A DNA stretch of 64,000 nt from Pseudocitrobacter sp913778145 (GCA_035726825.1 JALNTX010000007.1:124001-188000); one strand, 5' to 3'; shown: positions 16,098-25,265, counted from the first letter of the stretch. Notes: generated by a model not told the origin, from the sequence alone. Numbers and translations are program-made.

Positions 16098-16196
16098 AAT
16101 TCGTTCTCCTCTTTTCGATGGAGTTATCTTATTGCTTTAAAATATGAATGAATAACGCTATGTTTGAATGAAATCCATCTAAATTTTAAATCAATT

Positions 16197-17057
16197 ATGC
16201 ATAAGACAACGCTTGAGCAGTGGGCGCTCCTCGAAAAAGTAGTTGAATCCGGCAGCTTTGCCAAAGCCGCAGAAGAGACGCATCGCAGCCAGTCGTCGGT
16301 AAGTTACAACTTGTCGCTTCTCCAGGAGCGGTTAGGCGTGGCGCTTTTAGCGCCGGAAGGCCGCCGCGCGGTGCTGACACCCGCCGGAGAATTATTGTTG
16401 AGTCAGGTGAAGCCGCTGCTGAAAGCCTTTGCCTGGGTTGAAACCCGCGCCGCCACGCTGCGCGACGGTATACGCACTCGGTTAGACCTGGTCGTGGACA
16501 GCATCTTCCCGCGCAAACGGCTGTTTGCGATTTTGCGCCAGTTTCAGCAGCGTTATCCGCAAACCCAGGTGCGGCTGACGGAAGTACTGGAAAACAGTAC
16601 CGATAGCGATATTGTGCAAGCCGAGGCGGATGTTATGGTGCTGACGCGGCGTCAGGACATCACCGGACGCGGCGAATGGCTGATGAATATCGATTTCATC
16701 GCCGTCGCTCATCGCGATCATCCCCTTTTTCATCAGGATGCACCATTCAGCGATGAGATGCTGCGTAACTGGTCGCTGGTGCGTATCGCCGACCATGACA
16801 GCGCTCGCCAGCCGGGCAACGATGCGTGGACGTTTTCAACGATTGATGCGGCGATTGATGCGGTGATGTATCAGGTGGGCTATGGCTGGTTACCGGAGGA
16901 GCGCATTCAGCGCCTGCTGGAACAGGGTGTGTTAAAGCCTATACCGCTGCACCACGGCGCGCGTCGCGCCACGCCGCTGCATTTGATCGTGAAGCAGGAT
17001 CTCGCGCCGCTGGATGAGCAGGTTGAGACGCTGTTGCGGCTGTTTAACGAGGGGTAG
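16197..17057 (+). CDS. LysR-family regulator, probable padC activator
   Basis: A 286-residue LysR regulator from the ATG at 16197; an in-frame TTG at 16164 would add 11 residues. The N-terminal winged helix reads LEKVVESGSFAKAAEETHRSQSSVSYNLSLLQERLG, and the C-terminal effector domain follows from about 90. It is divergently arranged with padC over 99 bases, the classic layout for a LysR protein that controls its neighbour in response to the substrate. Gram-positive padC uses PadR instead, so this is a different regulatory solution. Direct copies of TGAATGAA occur in the shared promoter region. Confidence 0.88.
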   Translation: MHKTTLEQWALLEKVVESGSFAKAAEETHRSQSSVSYNLSLLQERLGVALLAPEGRRAVLTPAGELLLSQVKPLLKAFAWVETRAATLRDGIRTRLDLVVDSIFPRKRLFAILRQFQQRYPQTQVRLTEVLENSTDSDIVQAEADVMVLTRRQDITGRGEWLMNIDFIAVAHRDHPLFHQDAPFSDEMLRNWSLVRIADHDSARQPGNDAWTFSTIDAAIDAVMYQVGYGWLPEERIQRLLEQGVLKPIPLHHGARRATPLHLIVKQDLAPLDEQVETLLRLFNEG

Positions 17058-17079
17058 GAAAACGTGGTGTAGGGAAATG

Positions 17080-17215
17080 CCGGATGGCGCTGCGCTTATC
17101 CGGCCTACGAATACATTGACGACTTTCGCCATCCGGCAAACCCCGCCACCGCATCCATTAACGCTTGCACGTTCCCGTAGGCCGGATAAGGCGTAGCCGC
17201 CATCCGGCAACCGCA
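17080..17215. repeat. REP/BIME pair between the LysR gene and yhhJ
   Basis: Two facing REP units: GCCGGATGGCGCTGCGCTTA...CCGGCCTACG at about 17080-17110, and CGTAGGCCGGATAAGGCGTA...CATCCGGCAA at about 17175-17211. A further partial unit lies between them (CGCCATCCGGCAA at about 17127-17139). It sits between convergent genes. Confidence 0.88.
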
Positions 17216-17217
17216 GA

Positions 17218-18342
17218 CTACGCCATCGTCCCAATCGTTTTCCTGAAGCGTAATAACGCAATCATAAAGAACACCCCACCAATCGCCAGCAGCGTGACAA
17301 ACTGCGGCCAGACGATATCAAACCCGGCACCGCGATAGAGAATCGCCTGCGCCAGGCTGACAAAATGGGTGGTCGGCATCGACAACATAATGTCCTGCAC
17401 CATCTGCGGCATACTTTCGCGCGGCGTTGAGCCGCCGGAGAGCATCTGAAGCGGCAACAGCACCAGAATCATCAGCAGCCCCAACTGCGGCATCGAGCGC
17501 GCGACCGTTCCCATAAAAATACCTATCGAGGTGGTGGCGAACAGACTTAACGCCACCCCAAGCATAAACAGCGGAATCGATCCTTCAATCGGCACGCCCA
17601 GCACGCCCTGCACCATCAGCACCAGCGACAGCCCGGACACCACCAGCACCACCAGCCCCATCGACCAGATCTTAGCCATCATGATTTCAAACGGCGTAAT
17701 CGGCATCACCAGCAAATGCTCAACGGTGCCGTGCTCGCGCTCGCGGATAAGCGCCGACCCCGTTAGCACAATCGCCAGCATAGTGATGTTGTTGATAATC
17801 GCCATCACTCCGCCGAACCACGCCGGTTCAAGGTTCGGGTTAAAACGCATCCGCGTTTCCAGCGCCACCAGAGGCTCGCTGTTATCGCGGTAGCGCGCGA
17901 CAAAACTGTTCACCTCGCCGTTGATAATGCTCTGGATGTAGCTGTTGCCGGTAAACGCCTGGCTCATGCGCGTGGCATCAACGTTGACCTGAATATCCGG
18001 CTGACGCCCGGCCAGCACATCACGCTGAAAATTGGGCGGGATATTCACCGCAAAGGTATAGCGCCCGGCATCCAGCCCGGCGTCCATTTCATCGGCGGTG
18101 ATCATCTCCGGCGGCAGAAACCACGGGCGGTAGAAGCTGTTCACGATACGGTTAGAAAGCTGCGACTGGTCCATATCCGCGATAGCAATAGGCGCCAGAT
18201 GCAGCGACCCCGGCGTGACCGTCGCCGAGGAATAAACCGACAGCGTAAAGGCAAACACAATCAGCGCCAGCATCGCTTTATCGCCCAGCAGGCTGCGCAG
18301 CTCCTTGATGCCCAGGTTATAAATATTGCGTAATCGGCGCAT
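17218..18342 (-). CDS. yhhJ: ABC-2 type permease YhhJ
   Basis: A 374-residue ABC-2 family permease, near-identical to E. coli YhhJ. It has one N-terminal membrane helix (about 21-41), a large periplasmic loop, and five C-terminal helices with the family stretch REREHGTVEHLLVMPITPFE. Two ATGs are adjacent (18345 and 18342); the second gives better spacing to the GGAGGG site. The start overlaps the rbbA stop, so it is translationally coupled. It is last gene of the yhiI-rbbA-yhhJ export operon; the substrate is unknown. Confidence 0.93.
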   Translation of the reverse strand: MRRLRNIYNLGIKELRSLLGDKAMLALIVFAFTLSVYSSATVTPGSLHLAPIAIADMDQSQLSNRIVNSFYRPWFLPPEMITADEMDAGLDAGRYTFAVNIPPNFQRDVLAGRQPDIQVNVDATRMSQAFTGNSYIQSIINGEVNSFVARYRDNSEPLVALETRMRFNPNLEPAWFGGVMAIINNITMLAIVLTGSALIREREHGTVEHLLVMPITPFEIMMAKIWSMGLVVLVVSGLSLVLMVQGVLGVPIEGSIPLFMLGVALSLFATTSIGIFMGTVARSMPQLGLLMILVLLPLQMLSGGSTPRESMPQMVQDIMLSMPTTHFVSLAQAILYRGAGFDIVWPQFVTLLAIGGVFFMIALLRFRKTIGTMA

Positions 18343-21077
18343 CATCCCTCCTGTTTTTTCAGCAGCAGCACGCTCAGGCCAATCACCAGCGGCACAGCAA
18401 TCAGCAGCGGAATGAACAGCGGCCAGAGATCGCCCAGATCCAGCGCCTTCGAAAACGTCCCGCGCGCGATGGTCAGAAAGTGGCTGGTCGGGTAGATCTC
18501 GCCGATCCACCGCCCCGGCCCTTCCAGCGACGCCACCGGATCGATCATCCCGGAGAACTGCGTCGCCGGGATAAGCGTAATGATCGAGGTGCCAAAAATG
18601 GCAGCGATCTGGCTTTTCATAAAGGTGGAAATCAGCAGCCCCATACCGGTGGCGATGGTGACGTACAGCAGCGCCGCCAGCGTCAGAGTGAGGAAACTGC
18701 CCTTGTGGTCAACGCCAAAAACAAACACCGACAACGCACAAAGCAGGAAGAAGTTGAGCATTCCCAACGCGATGTAAGGCAACTGTTTACCGAGTAGGAA
18801 TTCACTACGCGTCGTCGGCGTAACGTACAGGTTGATGATCGACCTCAACTCTTTTTCACGCACCACGCTTAACGCGCTGAGCATGGAAGGGATCATCATC
18901 AACAGCAGCGGAATAACTGCAGGTACAATCGCCGGAAGGCTTTTTACATCCGGGTTATAGCGATAGCGGGTTTCGAGGGTCATCAGGCCATTCTGCGCGT
19001 TTGAGGTCGGCTGGCGGCTGGCGACGTCCTGTAGCCAGGTCTGGTGCATTGCCTGCACATAACCCTGCACTGTTTCCGCCCGGCTCGGCATCGCACCATC
19101 CACCCAGACGCCGATTTTCACCGGCGTACCGCGCGCAATATCACGGCCAAAGTTGGGCGGAATTTCAATCGCCACCGCCACGTCGCCTGCCCGCATTCGT
19201 TTATCCAGCTCGTCATAGCTGGTGAGCGGCGGCTGTTCGATGAAGTAGCGCGAACCAGCAAGATTAAGCGTCCATTCCTGGCTGCTCATGGTTTGGTCGC
19301 GATCGAGTACGGCAAAGCGCAGGTTTTCGACATCCATGCTGATGCCGTAACCCATGATCAGCATCAGAATCACCGTGCCGAGCATCGCCAGCGTCGAGCG
19401 TACCGGATCGCGTCGCAGTTCCAGCGCTTCCCGGCGACTGTAGCTGAACAGGCGGCGCAGGCTGAAGCCCTGACGCGGCGGTGTTGGCGCTTCATGCGTC
19501 ACTGGGATGTCGTCCGGTGGCGGCACCTGCGGCGCAGGGCCGGAGGCTTCCTGAAGCCAGGCGATAAACGCCTCTTCCAGATTCGCCGCGCCACGGCGCG
19601 CAACCAGTTCCTGCGGCGTGCCGCTGGCCAGCACCTTGCCCGCATGCATCAGCGACATGCGGTCGCAGCGCTCCGCTTCGTTCATAAAGTGAGTGGAGAT
19701 GAAAATAGTGACTTTATCCTGCCGCGACAAATCAACCATCAGCTGCCAGAACATATCGCGCGCCACCGGGTCTACACCGGAGGTCGGTTCATCAAGAATG
19801 AGCATTTCCGGGCGATGGATCACCGCCACCGCCAGCGACAAACGCTGGCGAATGCCTAACGGCAGCGAGGCGGGCAGCGCGTCCTCGACGTCGGCGAGCA
19901 TGAAGCGATCGTTCATTTCAGCGACTCGAGCCGGGATTTCCGCTTCGGGAATATGAAACAGGCGGGCGTGAAGCTCCAGGTTTTGCCGCACGGTAAGCTC
20001 GCTGTAAAGCGAGAATGCCTGCGACATATACCCTACCCGGCGGCGGGTTTCGATATCATTCGGGTCAACCGGCTGGCCGAACAGCCAGGCTTCGCCTTCG
20101 CTGGCAGGCAGCAAACCTGTCAGCATCTTCATGGTGGTTGATTTGCCGCAGCCGTTGGAGCCGAGAAAACCAAAAATCTCGCCGCGCGGAATGCGAAAAT
20201 TCACATGGTCGACTGCGACAAAATCGCCGAAACGCATGGTGAGATCGCGTGCTTCAATGGCGATTTCCGCATTTTCTGCCTGATACGGCGGAATGACGAC
20301 CGGTTTATGCGCCTGCCGCTGCGCCTCGGGCAACAGGGCGATAAATGCCTGCTCCAGCGTCTCGCTGCCGGTTTTATCCCGTAGCTGTTTCGCGCTGCCC
20401 GTCGCCATCACTTCCCCGGCGTTCATCGCCACCAGCCAGTCGAAGCGCTCAGCTTCTTCCATGTACGCGGTTGCGACCAGCACGCTCATGTTGCTTTGTC
20501 GTTCGCGGATGCTGTCGATCAGATCCCAGAACTGCGCGCGTGAAAGCGGGTCAACGCCGGTCGTCGGTTCATCAAGGATCAACAATTCCGGGTCGTGGAT
20601 CAGCGCGCAGCACAGCCCCAGTTTTTGCTTCATCCCCCCAGAGAGCTTCCCGGCGGGGCGATCGCGGAACGGGGCCAGCCCGGTGCTGTTCAGCAGTTCG
20701 CTGATCCGCGCTTCGCGCTCCGCTTTGTTGTGGCCAAACAGGCGCGCGAAGAAGTCGACGTTTTCATACACCGACAGCGTGTGATAGAGGTTTTTGCCCA
20801 GCCCCTGTGGCATCCAGGCGATACGCGGGCAGACATCACGGCGGTGCGCCGCATCGCGCATATCGCCACCGAGCACCATCACGTTGCCTTGTTCAATTAC
20901 CCGCGCGCCGGAAATCAGCGACAGCAGGCTCGATTTGCCCACGCCATCCGGGCCAATCAACCCCACCATGCAGCGTGAGGGAATGTTCAGCGTAATGTTC
21001 TTTAACGCCACCGTCGCGCCGTAACGCTGGCCGACGCCTTCAAGCAGCGCGACAGGTTCCCGTACCTGGCCTTTCAT
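18342..21077 (-). CDS. rbbA: RbbA, fused double ATPase and ABC-2 permease
   Basis: A 911-residue protein fusing two ABC ATPase domains with an ABC-2 permease. Domain 1 has Walker A GPDGVGKSS (about 37-45) and LSGGMKQKLG; domain 2 has GSNGCGKST (about 310-318) and a less canonical LPLGIRQRLSLAVAV signature, with Walker B LILDEPTSGVD in both. The permease part spans about 550-911. In E. coli it is described as ribosome-associated ATPase RbbA, but the operon context (membrane fusion protein plus a second permease) also fits a drug/metabolite exporter. Both stop and start overlap the neighbouring genes by ATGA-type junctions. Confidence 0.94.
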   Translation of the reverse strand: MKGQVREPVALLEGVGQRYGATVALKNITLNIPSRCMVGLIGPDGVGKSSLLSLISGARVIEQGNVMVLGGDMRDAAHRRDVCPRIAWMPQGLGKNLYHTLSVYENVDFFARLFGHNKAEREARISELLNSTGLAPFRDRPAGKLSGGMKQKLGLCCALIHDPELLILDEPTTGVDPLSRAQFWDLIDSIRERQSNMSVLVATAYMEEAERFDWLVAMNAGEVMATGSAKQLRDKTGSETLEQAFIALLPEAQRQAHKPVVIPPYQAENAEIAIEARDLTMRFGDFVAVDHVNFRIPRGEIFGFLGSNGCGKSTTMKMLTGLLPASEGEAWLFGQPVDPNDIETRRRVGYMSQAFSLYSELTVRQNLELHARLFHIPEAEIPARVAEMNDRFMLADVEDALPASLPLGIRQRLSLAVAVIHRPEMLILDEPTSGVDPVARDMFWQLMVDLSRQDKVTIFISTHFMNEAERCDRMSLMHAGKVLASGTPQELVARRGAANLEEAFIAWLQEASGPAPQVPPPDDIPVTHEAPTPPRQGFSLRRLFSYSRREALELRRDPVRSTLAMLGTVILMLIMGYGISMDVENLRFAVLDRDQTMSSQEWTLNLAGSRYFIEQPPLTSYDELDKRMRAGDVAVAIEIPPNFGRDIARGTPVKIGVWVDGAMPSRAETVQGYVQAMHQTWLQDVASRQPTSNAQNGLMTLETRYRYNPDVKSLPAIVPAVIPLLLMMIPSMLSALSVVREKELRSIINLYVTPTTRSEFLLGKQLPYIALGMLNFFLLCALSVFVFGVDHKGSFLTLTLAALLYVTIATGMGLLISTFMKSQIAAIFGTSIITLIPATQFSGMIDPVASLEGPGRWIGEIYPTSHFLTIARGTFSKALDLGDLWPLFIPLLIAVPLVIGLSVLLLKKQEG

Positions 21078-22141
21078 TGTGGCAGCCTCACCACCAGGTC
21101 ATCCGGCCAGGGCTTCTGCTCATCCAGACGCACCCACGCCATGCCCGGCAGCCCGGTTTTCACATACTCCAGATGCTGTTGCAGCAGTTCCTGCGGAATG
21201 CGCGCCTTCACGCGGAACATCAGTTTCAGCCGCTCATCGCGGGTTTCCACAGTTTTTGGCGTGAACTGGGCGACACTCGCCACAAAACTGATGGTCGCCG
21301 GCACGCGCAAATCAGGCGCGGCATCAAGCACAAGACGCGCTTCCCCGCCAATCTTCAGCAAACCCGCCTGCTCGGTCGGCAGGAAGAAGGTCATATAAAC
21401 ATCGCTGAGATCGACCATATTGAGTACCCGGCCGCCCGCCGCCAGCACTTCGCCCGGCTCGGCGACGCGATACTGCACACGCCCGTCGCGCGGGGCTTTC
21501 AGTTCGCTGTCGTCGATATCAGCCTGAATGCGCCGCTCGGTAGCCTGCGCCGCTTCGACGCGGGTTTGTGCCTGAATGATATTGGTGCGCGCCGCTTCAA
21601 TCGCCGCGTTAGACGCCGAAACCTGCGCCTTTGCCGACTCCAGCGCCGCACGTGCGCTTTCTGCCGCTGCGCGATCGTCATCTAACTGCTGGGCAGACAC
21701 CGCGCCGCGCGTCGATAGCGTCTGCGAACGAGTGTGCCGTTTAGAGACGGATGCCAGCTCGGCATCACGCTGCTTCACCACCGCCTGCGCCGCACGCATC
21801 TCGCTCTGACGCTGCTCCAGCAAGGCTCGCGCAGCCGCGACCGCGCTTTCCGCTTCTTTGATTTGCGCGATAGCTTCCTGGCGTTGCTCGTTCAGCACGC
21901 GGGTATCCATCTTCGCCAGCACCTCGCCCTGACGCACAAACTGCCCTTCCGATACCAGAATGGTGTCGATGCGCCCGGCGATTTTGGTAGCGATATCCAC
22001 TTCCGTGGCCTCGATTCTGCCATTGCTGGCGGCGAAACCGTCAGGCACGCCTGCGGGGCGTAGCATCCACCACGCCACGGCAGCCACCACCACCACGATG
22101 CCAATGATCCACCACGTCAAATGACGCTTAATGTTTTCCAT
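21074..22141 (-). CDS. yhiI: HlyD-family membrane fusion protein YhiI
   Basis: Periplasmic adaptor of the export system, 355 residues. One N-terminal membrane anchor (about 10-27) precedes a biotinyl-lipoyl half (GRIDTILVSEGQFVRQGEVLAKMD), a long Ala/Gln-rich alpha-helical hairpin (about 85-210) and the second half (DGRVQYRVAEPGEVLAAGGRVLNMVD). It overlaps rbbA by 4 bases (ATGA) and leads the operon. It probably links RbbA/YhhJ to an outer membrane channel such as TolC. Confidence 0.93.
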   Translation of the reverse strand: MENIKRHLTWWIIGIVVVVAAVAWWMLRPAGVPDGFAASNGRIEATEVDIATKIAGRIDTILVSEGQFVRQGEVLAKMDTRVLNEQRQEAIAQIKEAESAVAAARALLEQRQSEMRAAQAVVKQRDAELASVSKRHTRSQTLSTRGAVSAQQLDDDRAAAESARAALESAKAQVSASNAAIEAARTNIIQAQTRVEAAQATERRIQADIDDSELKAPRDGRVQYRVAEPGEVLAAGGRVLNMVDLSDVYMTFFLPTEQAGLLKIGGEARLVLDAAPDLRVPATISFVASVAQFTPKTVETRDERLKLMFRVKARIPQELLQQHLEYVKTGLPGMAWVRLDEQKPWPDDLVVRLPQ

Positions 22142-22526
22142 ACTCGACCCGCCATAATCCCTGTTAGCTAACCACGCGTGCCATAATGCGCGCCGAACAC
22201 GCGTTCAGCGACGATTCCCCTCCGGGATAAGAAGGAAAGAAGAGAGAAAGCCAGACGGTGTACAGGCGTCGGGATGACGCTCACCGTAAAGGAGAGTGCT
22301 GGATGAAGGTGTTGCGAAATCGGGTAGTAATGTTGTCATCATCAGCGTTCCTGGCCGTAAATGAAACACGCGTACTCATTGATACTGTCAATGTGATAGT
22401 AACACCTGGTTTTTGTATGTCTATTGTGTAAATGAAATGAGTTTAACCTCAATAAATTATAAACAGACACAACTATTAAAGTTGTTAACTATTTTGATAA
22501 TGGCTATTCTGCCGACTCAATTTAAC
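22142..22526. other. Intergenic region upstream of yhiI and of the mgtE leader
   Basis: The left part (22142-22400) is the yhiI promoter side. The right part is notably AT-rich (about 22380-22520) and would hold the promoter for the mgtE leader. No credible small gene was found; a 99-codon rightward frame at 22413 crosses the riboswitch and lacks a family match. Confidence 0.5.
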
Positions 22527-22701
22527 GATCTCGTTATGGCGAGGCTCCTGTACAAAAATAAGTTATCGCCCTGTTGGTATCGAGAGAGACCGCTCAGGGA
22601 AATACAGGCATCCATCGAATCAAGGTGTTGCCAAGATAACTTCTGCCAAAATGCTTTTGGTCAGATACGTTGTACAGTGCTAAATCCAGGACGTAGGGAT
22701 C
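22527..22701 (+). promoter_or_regulatory. Candidate M-box (ykoK) Mg2+ riboswitch upstream of mgtE
   Basis: The leader contains the conserved M-box landmarks in order: GTTATGGCGAGGCTCCTGTA (22533-22552), a variable GCCC-containing arm, ACAGGCATCCATCGAATCAA (22604-22623) followed by GGTG, and TGTACAGTGCTAAA (22671-22684). A P1 helix can form between GATCTC (22527-22532) and GGGATC (22696-22701). M-box RNAs sense Mg2+ and control mgtE-type transporters in Bacillus and others, so the gene below fits. Identification is by eye against the remembered consensus. Confidence 0.82.
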
Positions 22702-22727
22702 TGCTTTGCTAATCCTGTCTTGTTCGC

Positions 22728-22751
22728 CCCTATGAGAACTTTTCTATAGGG
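22728..22751 (+). promoter_or_regulatory. Hairpin covering the mgtE ribosome binding site
   Basis: CCCTAT (22728-22733) pairs with ATAGGG (22746-22751), extended by GAGA/TTTC pairing with one bulge. The 3' arm contains the AGGGA Shine-Dalgarno sequence 7-8 bases before the mgtE ATG. There is no T-tract, so it suggests translational rather than terminator control by the M-box. Confidence 0.55.
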
Positions 22752-22758
22752 AAATTTT

Positions 22759-23772
22759 ATGTCCTCCATTCAATATGATGCTATCCACAATGGCTTAACG
22801 GCTTTCCAGGGTGATGCGATCGCACAATATATGCGTACTGATTTTATGACGTTACCCGACGATCTTTGCGTGGGCGAAGCACGCGACCGCTTTATTTCTC
22901 AACTCTCTCTTCAGGATATACCTGGACAACTTTTTGTTGTCGCCGGTAAAACGCTACGCGGCGTACTCTCAATAAAAAAGCTCCTTCAGGAAAAAGATTT
23001 AAAACTTCCGATTATCCATCTAATGGACAATTGCTTGCTCCGTGTGAAGCCTGATGCAGAGCGTGCTGAAGTTGTGGCTACTCTTGCACAGCGCGAGCTG
23101 GATGTTATTCCCGTTGTCGATAAAGGCGAGCTTGTAGGCTGCCTGACGATGAAAGAGATTGTGCATTTGCAGGAAGACGACGTTACCGAGGATGCTCAAT
23201 TACAGGGAGCCACGCTTCCTTTAGAAAAACCATATCTTGATATGACGCCATGGGCGTTATGGAAAAAACGTTCTGTCTGGCTGCTATTACTATTTGTCGC
23301 TGAAGCCTATACCAGCAGTGTGCTTCAACATTTTGAGGAGTCGCTGGAGTCTGCTATCGCACTGGCGTTTTTCATACCTTTATTGATAGGTACTGGAGGA
23401 AACAGTGGTACCCAAATTACCTCAACGCTTGTACGCGCGATGGCCCTTGGTGAGGTGCGTTTACGTGATATGGGGCAGGTTATTCGTAAAGAGGTGACAA
23501 CCTCATTCATGATTGCGCTGACATTGGGTCTTGCGGGCTGTTTCCGAGCCTGGATGATGGGGATTGGCGTCGAAATCACCATGATCGTTAGCCTAACGTT
23601 AGTTTGCATAACGCTCTGGAGCGCAATTGTGTCCTCAGTCATTCCAATGGTGCTTAAGCGGATTGGCATCGATCCCGCAGTTGTATCTGCGCCCTTTATT
23701 GCAACGCTGATTGATGGCACAGGTCTTATTATCTACTTTAAAATCGCCCAGTATTTTCTTGGGTTGAATTAA
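22759..23772 (+). CDS. mgtE: Short MgtE-type Mg2+ transporter
   Basis: A 337-residue MgtE-family channel. It has a CBS-domain pair (about 20-145; FMTLPDDLCVGEARD and LDVIPVVDKGELVGCLT) and the membrane domain (about 165-337) with the pore-region block IGTGGNSGTQITSTLVRAMALGE. Classical MgtE is about 450 residues; the N-terminal superhelical Mg2+-sensing domain is missing, while start and ribosome site look genuine, so this is a short form rather than a truncation artefact. Codon use is more AT-rich than the neighbours, suggesting acquisition. It is not at this locus in E. coli K-12. Confidence 0.9.
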   Translation: MSSIQYDAIHNGLTAFQGDAIAQYMRTDFMTLPDDLCVGEARDRFISQLSLQDIPGQLFVVAGKTLRGVLSIKKLLQEKDLKLPIIHLMDNCLLRVKPDAERAEVVATLAQRELDVIPVVDKGELVGCLTMKEIVHLQEDDVTEDAQLQGATLPLEKPYLDMTPWALWKKRSVWLLLLFVAEAYTSSVLQHFEESLESAIALAFFIPLLIGTGGNSGTQITSTLVRAMALGEVRLRDMGQVIRKEVTTSFMIALTLGLAGCFRAWMMGIGVEITMIVSLTLVCITLWSAIVSSVIPMVLKRIGIDPAVVSAPFIATLIDGTGLIIYFKIAQYFLGLN

Positions 23773-23779
23773 TCATTTT

Positions 23780-23805
23780 CCGGCAGCATGGCTGCCGGCT
23801 TTGCG
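23780..23805 (+). terminator. Hairpin after mgtE
   Basis: An 8-bp perfect stem CCGGCAGC/GCTGCCGG with a 3-base loop lies 8 bases after the mgtE stop, between convergent mgtE and yhiN. The T-run is weak. Confidence 0.6.
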
Positions 23806-23829
23806 AGAACGAACAGGTGATAAGAACAC

Positions 23830-25035
23830 CTATTTGCCTGTAGCGCTCTCCCCCAGCGCCTGTGCGCAGGCCCAGGCGCTCGACCATGCCCACTGGAAGT
23901 TATATCCGCCCAGCCAGCCGGTGACATCCATCACTTCGCCAATGAAATAGAGCCCCGGCACTTTACGCGCTTCCATGGTTCGGGAAGAGAGTTCGTTGGT
24001 ATCCACGCCGCCCAGCGTTACTTCTGCTGTGCGATACCCTTCCGTGCCGTTAGGCTGCACGCGCCATTCGGTTAAGATCTCCACCAGCGTTTGCTGATCG
24101 CGCACGTTAAGCTGTTTCAGCGTGACATCCGGAATCTGCCCCAACTGCTGCAAACACTCCACCAGGCGTTTCGGCAGATGCATCGCGAGGGTGTTTTTCA
24201 GGCTCTGATTCGGGTGTTCCGCGCGCTGCGCATCAAGGAATTCGACAAGGTCGATATCCGGCAACAGGTTAATGGTGACAAACTCCCCTGGCTGCCAGTA
24301 GCTGGAAATCTGCAACACCGCCGGGCCAGAGAGGCCGCGATGGGTAAACAGCAGGCTTTCACGAAAAACGGTGCCGTCTTCAGCGCTAATCACTGAAGGT
24401 ACTGAAACGCCGGAGATAGTCTGGGAAACATCCAGCATCGGTTTGTGCAGAGTAAAAGGTACCAGCCCGGCGCGGGTTGGCAGAACCTTCAGGCCAAACT
24501 GTTCAGCTATTTTGTAACCAAATGGCGAGGCGCCAAGACCCGGCATCGACAATCCGCCGCTGGCAATCACCAGTTTTTTCGTGGTGACCGTTTCACCGTT
24601 GAGTTGCAGGCAAAAGCCCGCTTCATCACGCTCAACGCTCAATACTTCGCTACGCAGGCGTGTCGTAACGTTACCTTTTGCACACTCATCTACCAGCAGC
24701 TTCACGATTTGCTCGGCGGAATCATCGCAGAACAATTGCCCCAGCGTCTTCTCATGCCAGGCGATGCCGTGTTTTCCGACCAGGTCGATGAAGTCCCATT
24801 GGGTGTAGCGCGCCAGCGCAGATTTGCAAAAATGCGGGTTTTGGCTGAGATATGCCGCGGGCTCGACATAAAGATTAGTAAAGTTGCAGCGGCCGCCGCC
24901 GGACATCAAAATCTTGCGCCCCGGTTTCTTACCGTTATCCAGTAGCAGCACGCGCAGGCCCGCCTGCCCGGCCTGCGCGGCACAAAACATTCCTGCGGCA
25001 CCTGCCCCAATTACAATGGCATCAAACCTTTCCAC
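23830..25035 (-). CDS. yhiN: YhiN, FAD-dependent oxidoreductase (HI0933 family)
   Basis: A 401-residue flavoprotein of the HI0933/BaiN family. The N-terminal Rossmann motif IGAGAAGMFCAAQAG (about 9-23) and the family signature KPGRKILMSGGGRCNFTN (about 37-54) are present. The C-terminal block LYFIGEVMDVTGWLGGYNFQWAW carries the second FAD contact. The substrate in enterobacteria is unknown. It is divergent from pitA. Confidence 0.93.
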   Translation of the reverse strand: MERFDAIVIGAGAAGMFCAAQAGQAGLRVLLLDNGKKPGRKILMSGGGRCNFTNLYVEPAAYLSQNPHFCKSALARYTQWDFIDLVGKHGIAWHEKTLGQLFCDDSAEQIVKLLVDECAKGNVTTRLRSEVLSVERDEAGFCLQLNGETVTTKKLVIASGGLSMPGLGASPFGYKIAEQFGLKVLPTRAGLVPFTLHKPMLDVSQTISGVSVPSVISAEDGTVFRESLLFTHRGLSGPAVLQISSYWQPGEFVTINLLPDIDLVEFLDAQRAEHPNQSLKNTLAMHLPKRLVECLQQLGQIPDVTLKQLNVRDQQTLVEILTEWRVQPNGTEGYRTAEVTLGGVDTNELSSRTMEARKVPGLYFIGEVMDVTGWLGGYNFQWAWSSAWACAQALGESATGK

Positions 25036-25265
25036 GCACTATCCTCAACTTAGAGATTGTCGGGAAGTGTAAATTTTTAAGGCATGTCCTACCAGTGAAA
25101 TATAGGACAATCCTATATATGCATTTGAAAAGTCTTAAAAAATCATTTTCACCAGTTATACAAAGATGGGGAAATATCAAAAAAAGTCTATATTTCACTT
25201 TGCCCGCGCTGCCAAAGTCCATGATAATGCCGCGCGTTCATGTCCTCAAAATGGCGTAACGTACT

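Noticed and set aside
17218..18510. A longer YhhJ beginning at 18510
   Set aside because: The extra 56 codons lie in rbbA in another frame; the E. coli-like start at 18342/18345 has a GGAGGG site.
19044..19859. A 271-codon rightward frame inside rbbA
   Set aside because: Antisense of a highly conserved ABC protein; composition (His/Arg-rich) is typical of a shadow frame.
22413..22712. A 99-codon rightward frame upstream of mgtE
   Set aside because: It runs through the conserved M-box blocks; the conservation there is explained by RNA structure.
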